Assembly (NCBI RefSeq): GCF_000527135.1
Contig: NZ_AZUP01000001.1
Location: 1,674,001 to 1,738,000, forward strand
Direction of reading: 5' to 3'
DNA from: Methyloversatilis discipulorum
GTDB taxonomy: Bacteria > Pseudomonadota > Gammaproteobacteria > Burkholderiales > Rhodocyclaceae
DNA: 64,000 bases
Shown here: piece by piece, positions 32,271-40,538 of the stretch
Layout: every line of letters begins with the position of its first letter
Numbering within the stretch: position 1 is the first letter of the stretch
Made by a program: the position numbers and the translations under genes
Notes under the pieces: generated by a model
Told to the model about the DNA's origin: nothing
Database searches by the model: none
Seen by the model: the letters and a program-made list of their open reading frames with translations, nothing else

Positions 32271-32476
32271 TCACCGAGACCATCACCTGGATCACTGACG
32301 GCAGCCTGCCGGATGCCGACACTACGGTGCTGATCGAGACCGAGGTGTCGGGCGGAACCGACACCTTCACCGGCTACTTCGACGGGCATGTGTGGTTCGA
32401 CTGCACCGGCTGGCCCTGCCGTCAAACAGTGATTGCCTGGGCCGACCTCCCGGCCGGTTCGAGGGCAGCACGATGA
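32267..32476 (+). CDS. Small DUF551-like protein
   Basis: A 69-residue protein with DADTTVLIETEVSG, GYFDGHVWFDCTG and VIAWADLP, a pattern like that of short DUF551-type phage proteins. Start and stop overlap the neighbours by four bases each. Function unknown. Confidence 0.5.
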   Translation: MITETITWITDGSLPDADTTVLIETEVSGGTDTFTGYFDGHVWFDCTGWPCRQTVIAWADLPAGSRAAR

Positions 32477-32910
32477 GAAAGCGCGGCGCCCACATCAAAC
32501 ACGTTGCGGCCTTGCCCGGTCGCGCACGTGACTGCGTGTCGCTTGAAACCGAGCACTACATCGCACTGCAGTTTCTGGGCACCGACAACTTCGGCCGCGA
32601 CCAGGTCGCCAGCATCGGCGCGGCCGCCTACATGGTGCGCGAGATACCGCGAAGCCGGATCGGGGATGTCGCTCACCGGCACGCAGCGGCCGTGATCCGC
32701 ACGCTGAACGAAATCATGGACATCGCCGACCGCACCGGCCGGGTCGAGGTGAACACCACCAGAGAGGCAGCCCTGCGCGCCTCATGCCCCATCGTGTTCC
32801 GTGCGCTTGAAGGTGCGCGCAACAGCGACATCGCGCGCGCATCGCTTGCCGTGCTGGCAATGCAACGGCGGATGGTGGCGCAGGCTCAGGTCATGGGCGC
32901 AAAGTCATGA
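32473..32910 (+). CDS. Early phage protein, unknown function
   Basis: A 145-residue basic, mostly helical protein (VASIGAAAYMVREIPRSRIG, HAAAVIRTLNEIMDIAD). It starts at 32473, overlapping the previous stop, and overlaps the methylase-like gene by four bases. No domain is recognised. Confidence 0.5.
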   Translation: MRKRGAHIKHVAALPGRARDCVSLETEHYIALQFLGTDNFGRDQVASIGAAAYMVREIPRSRIGDVAHRHAAAVIRTLNEIMDIADRTGRVEVNTTREAALRASCPIVFRALEGARNSDIARASLAVLAMQRRMVAQAQVMGAKS

Positions 32911-33680
32911 ACGCCGCCACCCACCGCAAAGACCTGATGAAGGCCCTGCGCGCCAACGCGCACCGGCACGACCTGTGGTCCGTCTGGTCCGACTTCGTCG
33001 CCATGGCAGCCATCGCCCTGAGCAACACGGTCGACCTGCGCCAGCGCGACGAGCGCGAAGCGGAATACCTGCGCATCGTCGGCCGGTACCGGGCTGACGA
33101 AGTCGAGCGCTTCGCGCACGCGTTGGGCGCGCTGCAACTCTGTTTCCACACCGGCGGCCACGACGACGTGCTGGGCAGCGTGTTCATGGAACTGGAGCTG
33201 GGCAACAAGTGGGCCGGCCAGTTCTTCACGCCCTACCACCTGTGCCAGGCGATGGCCGCGATGACGCTGCAGGACGCGCGCCAGCGCATCGACCGCGACG
33301 GCTTCATCACCGTGCTCGACCCGGCCACCGGCGGCGGCGCCATGCTCATCGCCGCGGCCGAATACCTCGCGCAGCAGGACATCGCCGTGCCGCTGAGCAT
33401 GCACGCCACCGCGCAAGACATCGACGCCAAGGCCGCCCGCATGACCTACGTGCAGCTGTCGCTGCTGGGCGTGCCTGCCGTGGTCGTCACCGGCAACACC
33501 CTGACGCTGGAAGAGCGCGAGCGCTGGTACACGCCGGCGCACGTGATGTTCGGCTGGTCGCAGCGGCTGAGCCGGCGCCATCAGCCCGATGAAGAGCACC
33601 CCATACCCATCACCACCGAACCCGAGGCCGCGCGCGAGCCCGTGCAGTTCGGTCTGTTCGAGGAGCAATGCGCAGCATGA
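32907..33680 (+). CDS. N6-DNA methylase-like protein, catalytic motif missing
   Basis: A 257-residue protein with the fold of type I N6-adenine methylases: GQFFTPYHLCQAMA, then motif I VLDPATGGGAMLIAA, and the second acidic motif in ATAQDIDAKAARM. The catalytic NPPY/DPPY motif expected after LTLEERERW is absent; the sequence there is YTPAHVMFGW. The protein may therefore bind S-adenosylmethionine and DNA without methylating. It is coupled to its neighbours by overlaps of four bases. Confidence 0.7.
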   Translation: MNAATHRKDLMKALRANAHRHDLWSVWSDFVAMAAIALSNTVDLRQRDEREAEYLRIVGRYRADEVERFAHALGALQLCFHTGGHDDVLGSVFMELELGNKWAGQFFTPYHLCQAMAAMTLQDARQRIDRDGFITVLDPATGGGAMLIAAAEYLAQQDIAVPLSMHATAQDIDAKAARMTYVQLSLLGVPAVVVTGNTLTLEERERWYTPAHVMFGWSQRLSRRHQPDEEHPIPITTEPEAAREPVQFGLFEEQCAA

Positions 33681-34027
33681 CCACACCACCGATCACCGAC
33701 TTCCAGGCTCTCGCCGCTTCAGCGGCCGTGCTCCGCATGTTCCGGGAGAAGCACTTCAACATCTGCACGCTGGATGCTGTCGCGGCAACCATCGGCCGAA
33801 AGGAACACCTCGCAGGGCGCGACTACGAAGCCCTGCGCGCGGTGCACTGCATGGATTGGGCCGATATGGGCCCAGACCTCGCGCGCCAGGTGCGTGAGGT
33901 CTGCTGCCGCATGCTGGGAATCCCCGACACGCAGCCCGTCGTGACCGAGCCGCATGTCCCGCAGCAGAAGCAAGAGAAGGAAGCGCGCTCAATCCTCTCT
34001 CTGCTGTTCAGCCGGAGTGGAGCATGA
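33677..34027 (+). CDS. Early phage protein, unknown function
   Basis: A 116-residue protein starting at 33677 (ATGA overlap). The N-terminal 90 residues are helical (FQALAASAAVLRMFREKHFN; DYEALRAVHCMDWADM) and the C terminus is a charged tail. No family is recognised. Confidence 0.5.
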   Translation: MTTPPITDFQALAASAAVLRMFREKHFNICTLDAVAATIGRKEHLAGRDYEALRAVHCMDWADMGPDLARQVREVCCRMLGIPDTQPVVTEPHVPQQKQEKEARSILSLLFSRSGA

Positions 34028-34536
34028 GCAAAGATTCGATCATCAAGGCGCAGGCGGAAGAGTTGCAGAGCCGCCTGGACCAACTCGGTTTCACGAAACC
34101 GACCAATCCCAAGGACGCGATCGGCACCAACAAGCTCCCGCTGCACCTGTGGCCGACCACCGCCACTGCGCTGGGCTGCGTCGCCTTCGCGGAAGGCATG
34201 CTGAAGTACGGCCGCACGAACTGGCGCGACGCCGGGGTGCGCGCATCGATCTACGTCGACGCGGCGAAGCGGCACCTCGACGCCTGGTTCGAGGGTGAAG
34301 AGGTGGCGCCAGACAGCGGCGTGCCGCACTTGGCCAACGCCCTCGCCTGCATCGCGATCATCGTTGACGCCAAGGCTGCCGGGAAGCTGCACGACGACCG
34401 TGCCTACAACGGGTCTGGCTATCGCGCGCTGGTGGAGCAGCTGACACCCATCGTCGCCCAGCTGCGCGAACAGCACGCCGGCAAGACGCCTCGGCACTAC
34501 ACCATCGCCGACGGCGCGCCGGACGGTGCGGCATGA
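34024..34536 (+). CDS. dATP/dGTP diphosphohydrolase-like protein (DUF5664)
   Basis: A 170-residue protein with the family marks NPKDAIGTNKLPLHLWP, FAEGMLKYGRTNWRDAGV, YVDAAKRHLDAWFEGEE and SGVPHLANALACIAIIVDA, an all-alpha MazG-like NTP pyrophosphohydrolase fold with acidic metal ligands. Members hydrolyse purine deoxynucleoside triphosphates. It could tune the nucleotide pool during phage replication. No PurZ or modified-base polymerase is visible, so a 2-aminoadenine genome is not indicated. Confidence 0.75.
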   Translation: MSKDSIIKAQAEELQSRLDQLGFTKPTNPKDAIGTNKLPLHLWPTTATALGCVAFAEGMLKYGRTNWRDAGVRASIYVDAAKRHLDAWFEGEEVAPDSGVPHLANALACIAIIVDAKAAGKLHDDRAYNGSGYRALVEQLTPIVAQLREQHAGKTPRHYTIADGAPDGAA

Positions 34537-34778
34537 GCCAACTGACCGAACGCCAGATGCACGACCTCGCCGGCCGGCTGACGCGGCTGGCAGCGCTCTC
34601 AAGAGAAGCGAACGACGCCAGCACGGCCGAGCACGCCGCGCGCCAACGCCGGAATGCTGCAGACGAGAAATTCGCCGCCGAGTGGGCGGAGACTGTGCGC
34701 CAGTACGGCGAGGCGAACGCCCCGGCGTGGATCGAATCGCTGCGCGGGCCGAAACCTAGCATCGAGGTGACGGCATGA
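34533..34778 (+). CDS. Small helical early protein
   Basis: An 81-residue charged helix (HDLAGRLTRLAALSREANDA, AARQRRNAADEKFAAEW). It overlaps the pyrophosphohydrolase and methylase genes by four bases on each side. Function unknown. Confidence 0.5.
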   Translation: MSQLTERQMHDLAGRLTRLAALSREANDASTAEHAARQRRNAADEKFAAEWAETVRQYGEANAPAWIESLRGPKPSIEVTA

Positions 34779-36586
34779 ACCCCCAGCACCGCCTGCTGTT
34801 CGATGACGAACTGATCGTGGATCTGTTCGCCGGTGGTGGCGGCCTGAGCACCGCCTGCGAACAGGCGCTCGGCCGCTCGCCCGACATCGCGATCAACCAC
34901 AACGACGACGCGCTGAGCATGCACCGCGCGAACCATCCGCAGACCCGGCACTTCGTCGCGGACGTGTTCGAGGTGTGCCCGCGTGGCGCCACGCAGGGCC
35001 GGCCGGTCGGTTACCTGCACCTTTCGCCTGACTGCACGCACCACAGCCAGGCGGCCGGCGGCCAGCCGCGTGACGAACGCATCCGCGCGCTGACGTGGAT
35101 CGGCTGCCGCTGGGGCGGGCAAAAGCGCCCGCGCATCATCACGCTGGAGAACGTGCGGCAGATCCTGAAGTGGGGGCCGTTGGTCGCGAAGCGCGACAAG
35201 GCCACCGGCCGCGTGCTGAAGCGCTGCGGCACCGTCGCCGAGCCCGGCGAGCACGTCGCGCGCCGCGACCAGTTTCTGGTGCCGGACCAGAAGCGCGAGG
35301 GCACCACATGGCGCGCCTTCGTGCGCAGCCTGCAGGCCATGGGCTACGTGGTGGAGTGGCGCATCCTGTGCGCGGCCGACTACGGCGCCGGCACCACGCG
35401 CGAGCGGCTGTTCATGGTCGCCCGCTGCGACGGCAAGCCCATCGTCTGGCCCGAGCCGACGCACTTCAAGAAGCCGGCGCGCGGGCAGAAGCGCTGGGTG
35501 TCGGCGGCAGAGTGCATTGACTGGTCGATACCGTGCCCGAGCATCTTCGAACGCGCCAAACCGCTGGCGCCCGCCACGATGCGCCGCATCGCCCGCGGCA
35601 TACAGCGCTTCGTGCTGGACAGCGCGGACCCCTTCATCGTGCCCATCACCCACCACGGCAGCGACCGCGTGCACGACATCCACGACCCGCTGCGCACGAT
35701 CACTACGGCGCACCGCGGCGAGTTCGCGGTGTGCGCGCCCTCGCTGGTCCAGGTCGCCCACGGTGAGGGCAAGCCGGGCGGCGTGCAGCGCTGGGGCAGC
35801 GGCGTGCGCAGCGCACTCGACCCACTGGGCACCGCTACCGCATCCGGCGGGGGCGGGTATGCCCTCATGGCTGCCAGCCTGGTGCAGACCGGCTACGGCG
35901 AGCGCGAGGGCCAGGCGCCGCGCAGCCTCGACATCACCGAACCGCTGGGCACCATCGTCGGCACCGGCAAGCACGCTGCCGCCTGCGCCTACCTGATGCA
36001 GGCCAACGGCGGATTCAACGAAACGCCCGGGCACGACCCGCGCCGGCCGGTCAGCACCATCACCAACAGCGGCAGCCAGCAGCAGGTGGTCGCCGCCCAC
36101 CTCGCCCAGCTGAGCCAGCACTGCGACGGACGCGATGCCGCCGAGCCGCTGCGCACCATCATGGCCGGCGGTGAGCATCACGCCGCCGTCACCTGCACGC
36201 TGAGCCCCGAGCACGAAGCCGGCGCGCTGCGCGTGGCCGCGTTCCTGATGCAGTACTACAGCGAAGGCGGACAGTGGGGAGGTATGCGCGACCCCATGAA
36301 CACCGTCACCACGCGCGACCGCCTCGCGCTGGTCACCGTGGTGCTGAAGGGCACGCCCTACCTGATCGTCGATATCGGCCTGCGCATGCTCACGCCGCGC
36401 GAGCTTTACCGCGCCCAGGGCTTCCCGCCCGACTACCAGATCGAGGTCGGCCACGACGGCCGCCGATTCCCCAAATCCGCGCAGGTCCGCATGGTCGGCA
36501 ACAGCGTCAGCCCGCACCCGGCCGCCGCCCTGATCGCCGCCAACTGCGGCGACCTGCGCATCGAACCGTTGAGGAGAACTGCATGA
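34775..36586 (+). CDS. DNA cytosine-5 methyltransferase with large repeat-containing target domain
   Basis: A 603-residue enzyme. Motif I is DLFAGGGGLS (17-26). The catalytic Cys87 lies in SPDCTHHSQ, in place of the usual PCQ. ENV (motif VI) and GTTRERLF (motif VIII) follow. The C-terminal half carries motifs IX/X (RELYRAQGFPPDY; GNSVSP). Between them, about residues 300-520 contain six copies of a (D/E)PLxTI-like repeat about 30-60 residues apart. It has no cognate endonuclease, consistent with phage self-protection. Confidence 0.9.
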   Translation: MNPQHRLLFDDELIVDLFAGGGGLSTACEQALGRSPDIAINHNDDALSMHRANHPQTRHFVADVFEVCPRGATQGRPVGYLHLSPDCTHHSQAAGGQPRDERIRALTWIGCRWGGQKRPRIITLENVRQILKWGPLVAKRDKATGRVLKRCGTVAEPGEHVARRDQFLVPDQKREGTTWRAFVRSLQAMGYVVEWRILCAADYGAGTTRERLFMVARCDGKPIVWPEPTHFKKPARGQKRWVSAAECIDWSIPCPSIFERAKPLAPATMRRIARGIQRFVLDSADPFIVPITHHGSDRVHDIHDPLRTITTAHRGEFAVCAPSLVQVAHGEGKPGGVQRWGSGVRSALDPLGTATASGGGGYALMAASLVQTGYGEREGQAPRSLDITEPLGTIVGTGKHAAACAYLMQANGGFNETPGHDPRRPVSTITNSGSQQQVVAAHLAQLSQHCDGRDAAEPLRTIMAGGEHHAAVTCTLSPEHEAGALRVAAFLMQYYSEGGQWGGMRDPMNTVTTRDRLALVTVVLKGTPYLIVDIGLRMLTPRELYRAQGFPPDYQIEVGHDGRRFPKSAQVRMVGNSVSPHPAAALIAANCGDLRIEPLRRTA

Positions 36587-37416
36587 CGAACCCCTGCCAG
36601 GGCCACGCCGCGGAGAGCGCGCGGGCCGACTACAAGAAGGAAGCGGAGCGGCTGGCCGATGCAATCGTCCGCGAGGTGGCTGAATTGCCTGACAGAGACA
36701 GCCCCGCGGACTGGCCTGCGGCGATGCTGGTCACGTCCGACGAACTGCGCGGCATCGTGCTCGCGCGCATCCAGCGCGGAGCGGTGCCGGAGGGGTGGCA
36801 TCTGGACGAGTCAGAAGCGGCGCTGCTGCACCACCTCACCAGCCCGGACGATGACCGCGTGCACCCTCCGATCACCTTGCGTGTGGGCAACGTCCGCATG
36901 GATGACGGGGTGGTGAAGTTCGGTCTGCTCTGCGAATACACGGACTACCCGGACGAGGGCGCCACTCTGCTTGTTGAAGGACAGCCGACCGTCGCTGCGC
37001 CCGCCCCGGCAGAGGTGCCGATGACGCAGGCAGCGACCGACGTGCTGGCCGAGCGCCAGCGCCAGATCAGCGCCGAGGGCTGGACGCCTGATCATGATGA
37101 CGAGCACGTCTGCGACGAGATTGCGGCAATGGCCTGCTTCTACGCGATGCCGCCGGGCGCCCGAGACTGGGACGCCAGCAGCACCGGCTACGGTGCCAGT
37201 TTCGGCGCAGCGATCCTGCCAGAAGGCTGGGAGCCGAAGACAGGTGACCGCCGCCGCGAGTTGATCAAGGCCGGCGCTCTGATCATCGCCGAAATCGAGC
37301 GGCTGGATCGCGCCGAGGCGGCATCGAGGAAGACTTCGTGGCTGTGTCCGAACTGCCCAACCCCAGACCTGTGTCTGCGTATTCAAGGCTGCGACAGGGA
37401 CGAAATAGCACGATGA
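36583..37416 (+). CDS. Early phage protein, two-part
   Basis: A 277-residue protein starting at 36583. The N-terminal half is helical (YKKEAERLADAIVREVAEL). The C-terminal half (VLAERQRQISAEGWTPDHDD, MACFYAMPP, LIKAGALIIAEIERLDRAE) is a domain seen as a stand-alone protein in many phages. A final CPNCPTPDLCL segment adds four Cys. No function is assigned. Confidence 0.6.
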   Translation: MTNPCQGHAAESARADYKKEAERLADAIVREVAELPDRDSPADWPAAMLVTSDELRGIVLARIQRGAVPEGWHLDESEAALLHHLTSPDDDRVHPPITLRVGNVRMDDGVVKFGLLCEYTDYPDEGATLLVEGQPTVAAPAPAEVPMTQAATDVLAERQRQISAEGWTPDHDDEHVCDEIAAMACFYAMPPGARDWDASSTGYGASFGAAILPEGWEPKTGDRRRELIKAGALIIAEIERLDRAEAASRKTSWLCPNCPTPDLCLRIQGCDRDEIAR

Positions 37417-37442
37417 GCAGCCCTGCGCGAGGAGGTGAAGCC

Positions 37443-37652
37443 GTGAAACGAACCGGACTCTATGCAGCGGCCATCATCGGCGCGATCGCATCAGGTCACG
37501 CGCTGGTATATGGGCCGGCGGAGCGGACCACGGCGCCAAAACCCAGGGGCCTATCCGTGAATGACTGGGCAGCACTGGCAAAGGCCCAGCGCAAGCGCGA
37601 GCGGAAGGCAGCGAAGCGTGCCGCCGAACTACACCGGGAGAAGACGCAATGA
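37443..37652 (+). CDS. Small protein with N-terminal membrane or signal segment
   Basis: A 69-residue protein. GTG at 37443 is chosen because AGGAGG lies seven bases upstream; ATG at 37413, overlapping the previous stop by ATGA, is an alternative giving ten more residues. The N terminus LYAAAIIGAIASGHALVYG is hydrophobic, and the C terminus is strongly basic (AQRKRERKAAKRAAELHR). Confidence 0.5.
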   Translation: MKRTGLYAAAIIGAIASGHALVYGPAERTTAPKPRGLSVNDWAALAKAQRKRERKAAKRAAELHREKTQ

Positions 37653-38161
37653 AGATGGCCAAGGCCTCGCAGGCCGATATCGAAATGGCGATGGAACTGG
37701 CCAACGCGCTGGAAGCGTTGTCCAGCCGCTGGGGCGCCACCATGCCGCAGAAGATCGCCGAGGCCGCCCTTGGCGTCACGGCGTTCTGCATCGATGACCC
37801 CGAGCACTGCCGGCGCGTGTGCGAGTACCTGATCAACCTGGGCCGCAGTGCATCGCTGTTCCGCGTGGTCATGGGCATGGCCGTCGTGCTCGACCCGCGC
37901 AACGAACTGCTGGACCCGGACGCCGACACGCTCGAAGCGCACCCGCGCATCCGGGCCGCACTGAGCGCGATCGAGCCGCTTCCGGAGGGATACGCCAAAG
38001 CCAGCGCAGCCGTCGCCACCGAGGCCGCTGTGCTGATCGAGCGAGCCAGGCGGGCGGGCGTGGTGCTGACCATCGAGACGGAGCCGCGACAGCCGCTCGC
38101 AATGGGGAACTACGACGTGGTGGTGCAGACCCGCGAGGCGCGGAAGGGAGGTGCCGCATGA
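37649..38161 (+). CDS. Early phage protein, unknown function
   Basis: A 170-residue helical protein (IEMAMELANALEALSSRWGA; CRRVCEYLINLGRSASLFRV). It overlaps both neighbours by four bases. No family is recognised. Confidence 0.55.
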   Translation: MKMAKASQADIEMAMELANALEALSSRWGATMPQKIAEAALGVTAFCIDDPEHCRRVCEYLINLGRSASLFRVVMGMAVVLDPRNELLDPDADTLEAHPRIRAALSAIEPLPEGYAKASAAVATEAAVLIERARRAGVVLTIETEPRQPLAMGNYDVVVQTREARKGGAA

Positions 38162-38715
38162 AGACCCGCCCTGACATCCTCACCTACAGTGGCCACTACT
38201 TCAACTTCCTTGAACCCAACCCGGACACCATCGAGATTGAAGACATTGCGCAGGGTCTGTCGAAGGTCTGCCGCTTCGCTGGGCAGTCGCGCGCCTTCTA
38301 CAGCGTCGCGCAGCACAGCGTGCACGTGTCCTACCTCGTCGCCGAGCTGGGCCATCCCGAGCACGCGCTGGCGGGGCTGCTGCACGACGCTGCGGAGGCC
38401 TACATCGGCGACGTCACGCGGCCGCTCAAGCAGTTGCTGCCGGACTATCGGCAGATCGAGAAGCGCATCGAGGCCGCCGTGTTCGCGCGCTTCGGCCTGC
38501 CGCCCGAACTACCGCCGGTCGTGAAGCAGGCCGACCTCATCATGCTCGCGACCGAGCAGCGCGATTTCATGGCGCCGCACGATGACCCCTGGTACTGCAT
38601 CGAAGGCATCGAGCCGCAGGGCGCCCTGTCGGCCTGGGACCACGACCACGCGCGTGCCGCGTTCAGCGGACGGTTTCACCAGCTCGTGTGTGAGGCGGAG
38701 GTGTTCCATGTCTGA
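38158..38715 (+). CDS. HD-domain phosphohydrolase (YfbR-like)
   Basis: A 185-residue protein with the HD metal motif: AQHSVH (residues 51-56), LLHDAAEAYIGDV (His76-Asp77) and a later QADLIMLATE. This is the layout of YfbR-type 5'-deoxynucleotidases and related phage HD proteins. It probably removes phosphate from deoxynucleoside monophosphates. With the dATP/dGTP pyrophosphohydrolase-like protein 4 kb upstream it could form a nucleotide-degrading pair; that link is inferred. Confidence 0.78.
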   Translation: MKTRPDILTYSGHYFNFLEPNPDTIEIEDIAQGLSKVCRFAGQSRAFYSVAQHSVHVSYLVAELGHPEHALAGLLHDAAEAYIGDVTRPLKQLLPDYRQIEKRIEAAVFARFGLPPELPPVVKQADLIMLATEQRDFMAPHDDPWYCIEGIEPQGALSAWDHDHARAAFSGRFHQLVCEAEVFHV

Positions 38716-39775
38716 CAAGACCGGAATCGAATGGACCGACGCAACCTGGAACCCTGTTACCGGGTGCGCGAAGGTCAGCCAGGGGTGCAAGCACTGCTAC
38801 GCCGAACGTGAATGGCCGCGCATGACCAAGCTGGTGCCGGCCTATTCAGGCCGCGACTTCACCGACGTTCTGACGCACGGCGACCGGCTCGCCCAGCCTA
38901 TCCGCTGGGCGAAACGCCGGATGATCTTCGTCAATAGCATGTCCGACCTGTTCCACCCGGCGGTGCCCGATGACTTCATCGACAGCGTGTTCGGCGTCAT
39001 GTGGGCGTGCCTGTACGGCCGCAACGAACATGATGGCCATATTTTCCAGGTGCTGACGAAGCGTGCCGACCGCATGCGCGACTACTTCAGGACCGACCGG
39101 CGCGAAGCATGGGCGCGGTCAGCCGTGCATCACGGCGGCGGCATCGACCCCGATGGCATTTGGGATCAGACGATGAATTACGATGGGCCGCACCCGCGCA
39201 TTTGGCTCGGCGTCAGTATCGAGGATCAGTCCGCGGCCGACGAGCGGATTCCGCTGCTGCTCGATACGCCGGCCGCCGTGCGCTGGATCAGCGCCGAGCC
39301 GATGCTGGGGCCGATTGACCTGACAGCGATTACGGTGCCGCGGAAGGTCGGCGTCGATGTGTTCGACTCGCTCTACTACGACGGCGCCCCTGACGATGAC
39401 GTCGACGGCGGTACGTCCACGCTGGACTGGGTCATCTGCGGCGGCGAGAGCGGCCCGCACGCGCGGCCGATGCATCCGCACTGGGCTCGCGACTTGCGCG
39501 ACCAGTGTGCGGCAGCCGGCGTGCCGTTCCTGTTCAAGCAGTGGGGCGAGTTCGGTCCGACACCGGACGATTGGCGGCTCAGTAACGGCGGCGTCGCGTT
39601 CCCAGAGGGCAGCATCTTCGCCGGCATGCCGTCGCGGCAGATTCACTGCAACTTCGACGACTACGCCACATCAAGCGACACCACGGCCGAACAGATGCTT
39701 CGCGTCGGCAAGAAGGCCGCCGGCCGCCTGCTCGACGGCCGGACACACGACGAGTTTCCGGAGACGCGATCTTGA
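38708..39775 (+). CDS. DUF5131 (Gp37/Gp68) radical-SAM-like protein
   Basis: A 355-residue protein. TGIEWTDATWNPVTGC followed by CKHCYAE gives a CX6CX2C cluster (Cys20, Cys27, Cys30), typical of the phage Gp37/Gp68 family and likely to bind an Fe-S cluster. FVNSMSDLFHP, FQVLTKRADRM, WLGVSIEDQ, WISAEPMLGP and WVICGGESG are conserved barrel strands. DUF5131 is often paired with three-Cys-motif partner TcmP; none is visible here. The biochemical role is unknown. Confidence 0.85.
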   Translation: MSDKTGIEWTDATWNPVTGCAKVSQGCKHCYAEREWPRMTKLVPAYSGRDFTDVLTHGDRLAQPIRWAKRRMIFVNSMSDLFHPAVPDDFIDSVFGVMWACLYGRNEHDGHIFQVLTKRADRMRDYFRTDRREAWARSAVHHGGGIDPDGIWDQTMNYDGPHPRIWLGVSIEDQSAADERIPLLLDTPAAVRWISAEPMLGPIDLTAITVPRKVGVDVFDSLYYDGAPDDDVDGGTSTLDWVICGGESGPHARPMHPHWARDLRDQCAAAGVPFLFKQWGEFGPTPDDWRLSNGGVAFPEGSIFAGMPSRQIHCNFDDYATSSDTTAEQMLRVGKKAAGRLLDGRTHDEFPETRS

Positions 39776-40206
39776 GCGAATCCATCATCAAACCGAAACG
39801 CCCAACGGGCGAAGGCTGGCGTCGCGTGAAGCAAGTGCAAGCCGTCGCACAACTGGCAGCGATGGGCTTTCCGGCCGAAGCCTGGGTGCACCTCAATGGC
39901 CTTTTCGTAATTTCGGCCGTTGAGGTAACCGAGGTCGAACCGGGTAGCGAGGAGCTGGGGCCGGAATATCACATCAGCGTGAGCAAGATGGGGCAGCGCT
40001 GCACATCCGCCGAAGCATCGTGGGTACTGGCCCAGTTCGATCTGCTCGATGCCACCGAGGATAACCATGTGCCGAGCGGGCGCGTGCGCAACTTCTGGCG
40101 CCCTGTCGCTGACCGGCTGAGCGGCTACACCTGCCCGTGCCAAGACAACGAGCCGGCCATCCGGGAGGACAAGGGCGATTATGTGTGGCGAGGTGTGACG
40201 CGATGA
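39772..40206 (+). CDS. Early phage protein (TTG start)
   Basis: A 144-residue protein starting with TTG that overlaps the DUF5131 stop (TTGA). An N-terminal WRRVKQVQAVAQLA helix and LFVISAVEVTEVEP beta strands resemble short phage proteins often found near DUF5131. Three Cys residues lie near the middle and end. Function unknown. Confidence 0.55.
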   Translation: MSESIIKPKRPTGEGWRRVKQVQAVAQLAAMGFPAEAWVHLNGLFVISAVEVTEVEPGSEELGPEYHISVSKMGQRCTSAEASWVLAQFDLLDATEDNHVPSGRVRNFWRPVADRLSGYTCPCQDNEPAIREDKGDYVWRGVTR

Positions 40207-40538
40207 CCCAGGCCGACCGGCTGCGCCGCTACAACCGCTGGCGTCGCGGAGACAAGCGGCTCAAGCAGCCAGACCCGACCGCGCTGGGCGAACTGATCGA
40301 TGCCGCCGCCAATCGGCTGGAAGTGCTGGAGCGCGAGCATCGTGATTACTTCGATCAGTGGCATGCGGAGCGCAGGAGGCGCGAGAAGCTGCTGAGCGAC
40401 ATCGAGCGCTGCTATCGGATGCTGCTGTCAGAGCCGGACACGAAAGTCGCGCTGGCCAAGGCGGAGAACATTCTGCGTGAGGCCATCGCGGAAGCGAAGA
40501 TCACGACCACCAAAGCGCGCAGCGCGGAGAAAGTCTGA
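40203..40538 (+). CDS. Coiled-coil early protein
   Basis: A 111-residue protein from an ATG at 40203. Residues 30-75 form a heptad-rich helix (LEVLEREHRDYFDQWHAER). It ends one base into the start of the excisionase-like gene. Function unknown. Confidence 0.5.
   Translation: MTQADRLRRYNRWRRGDKRLKQPDPTALGELIDAAANRLEVLEREHRDYFDQWHAERRRREKLLSDIERCYRMLLSEPDTKVALAKAENILREAIAEAKITTTKARSAEKV

Noticed and set aside
34024-34536. 2-aminoadenine (Z) genome pathway
   Set aside because: Only the dATP/dGTP hydrolase-like gene is present; no PurZ or matching polymerase is visible.
34358-36664. 768-residue minus-strand open frame
   Set aside because: It lies antisense to the m5C methylase and its neighbours, which have recognised motifs. 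Composition is that of a GC shadow.
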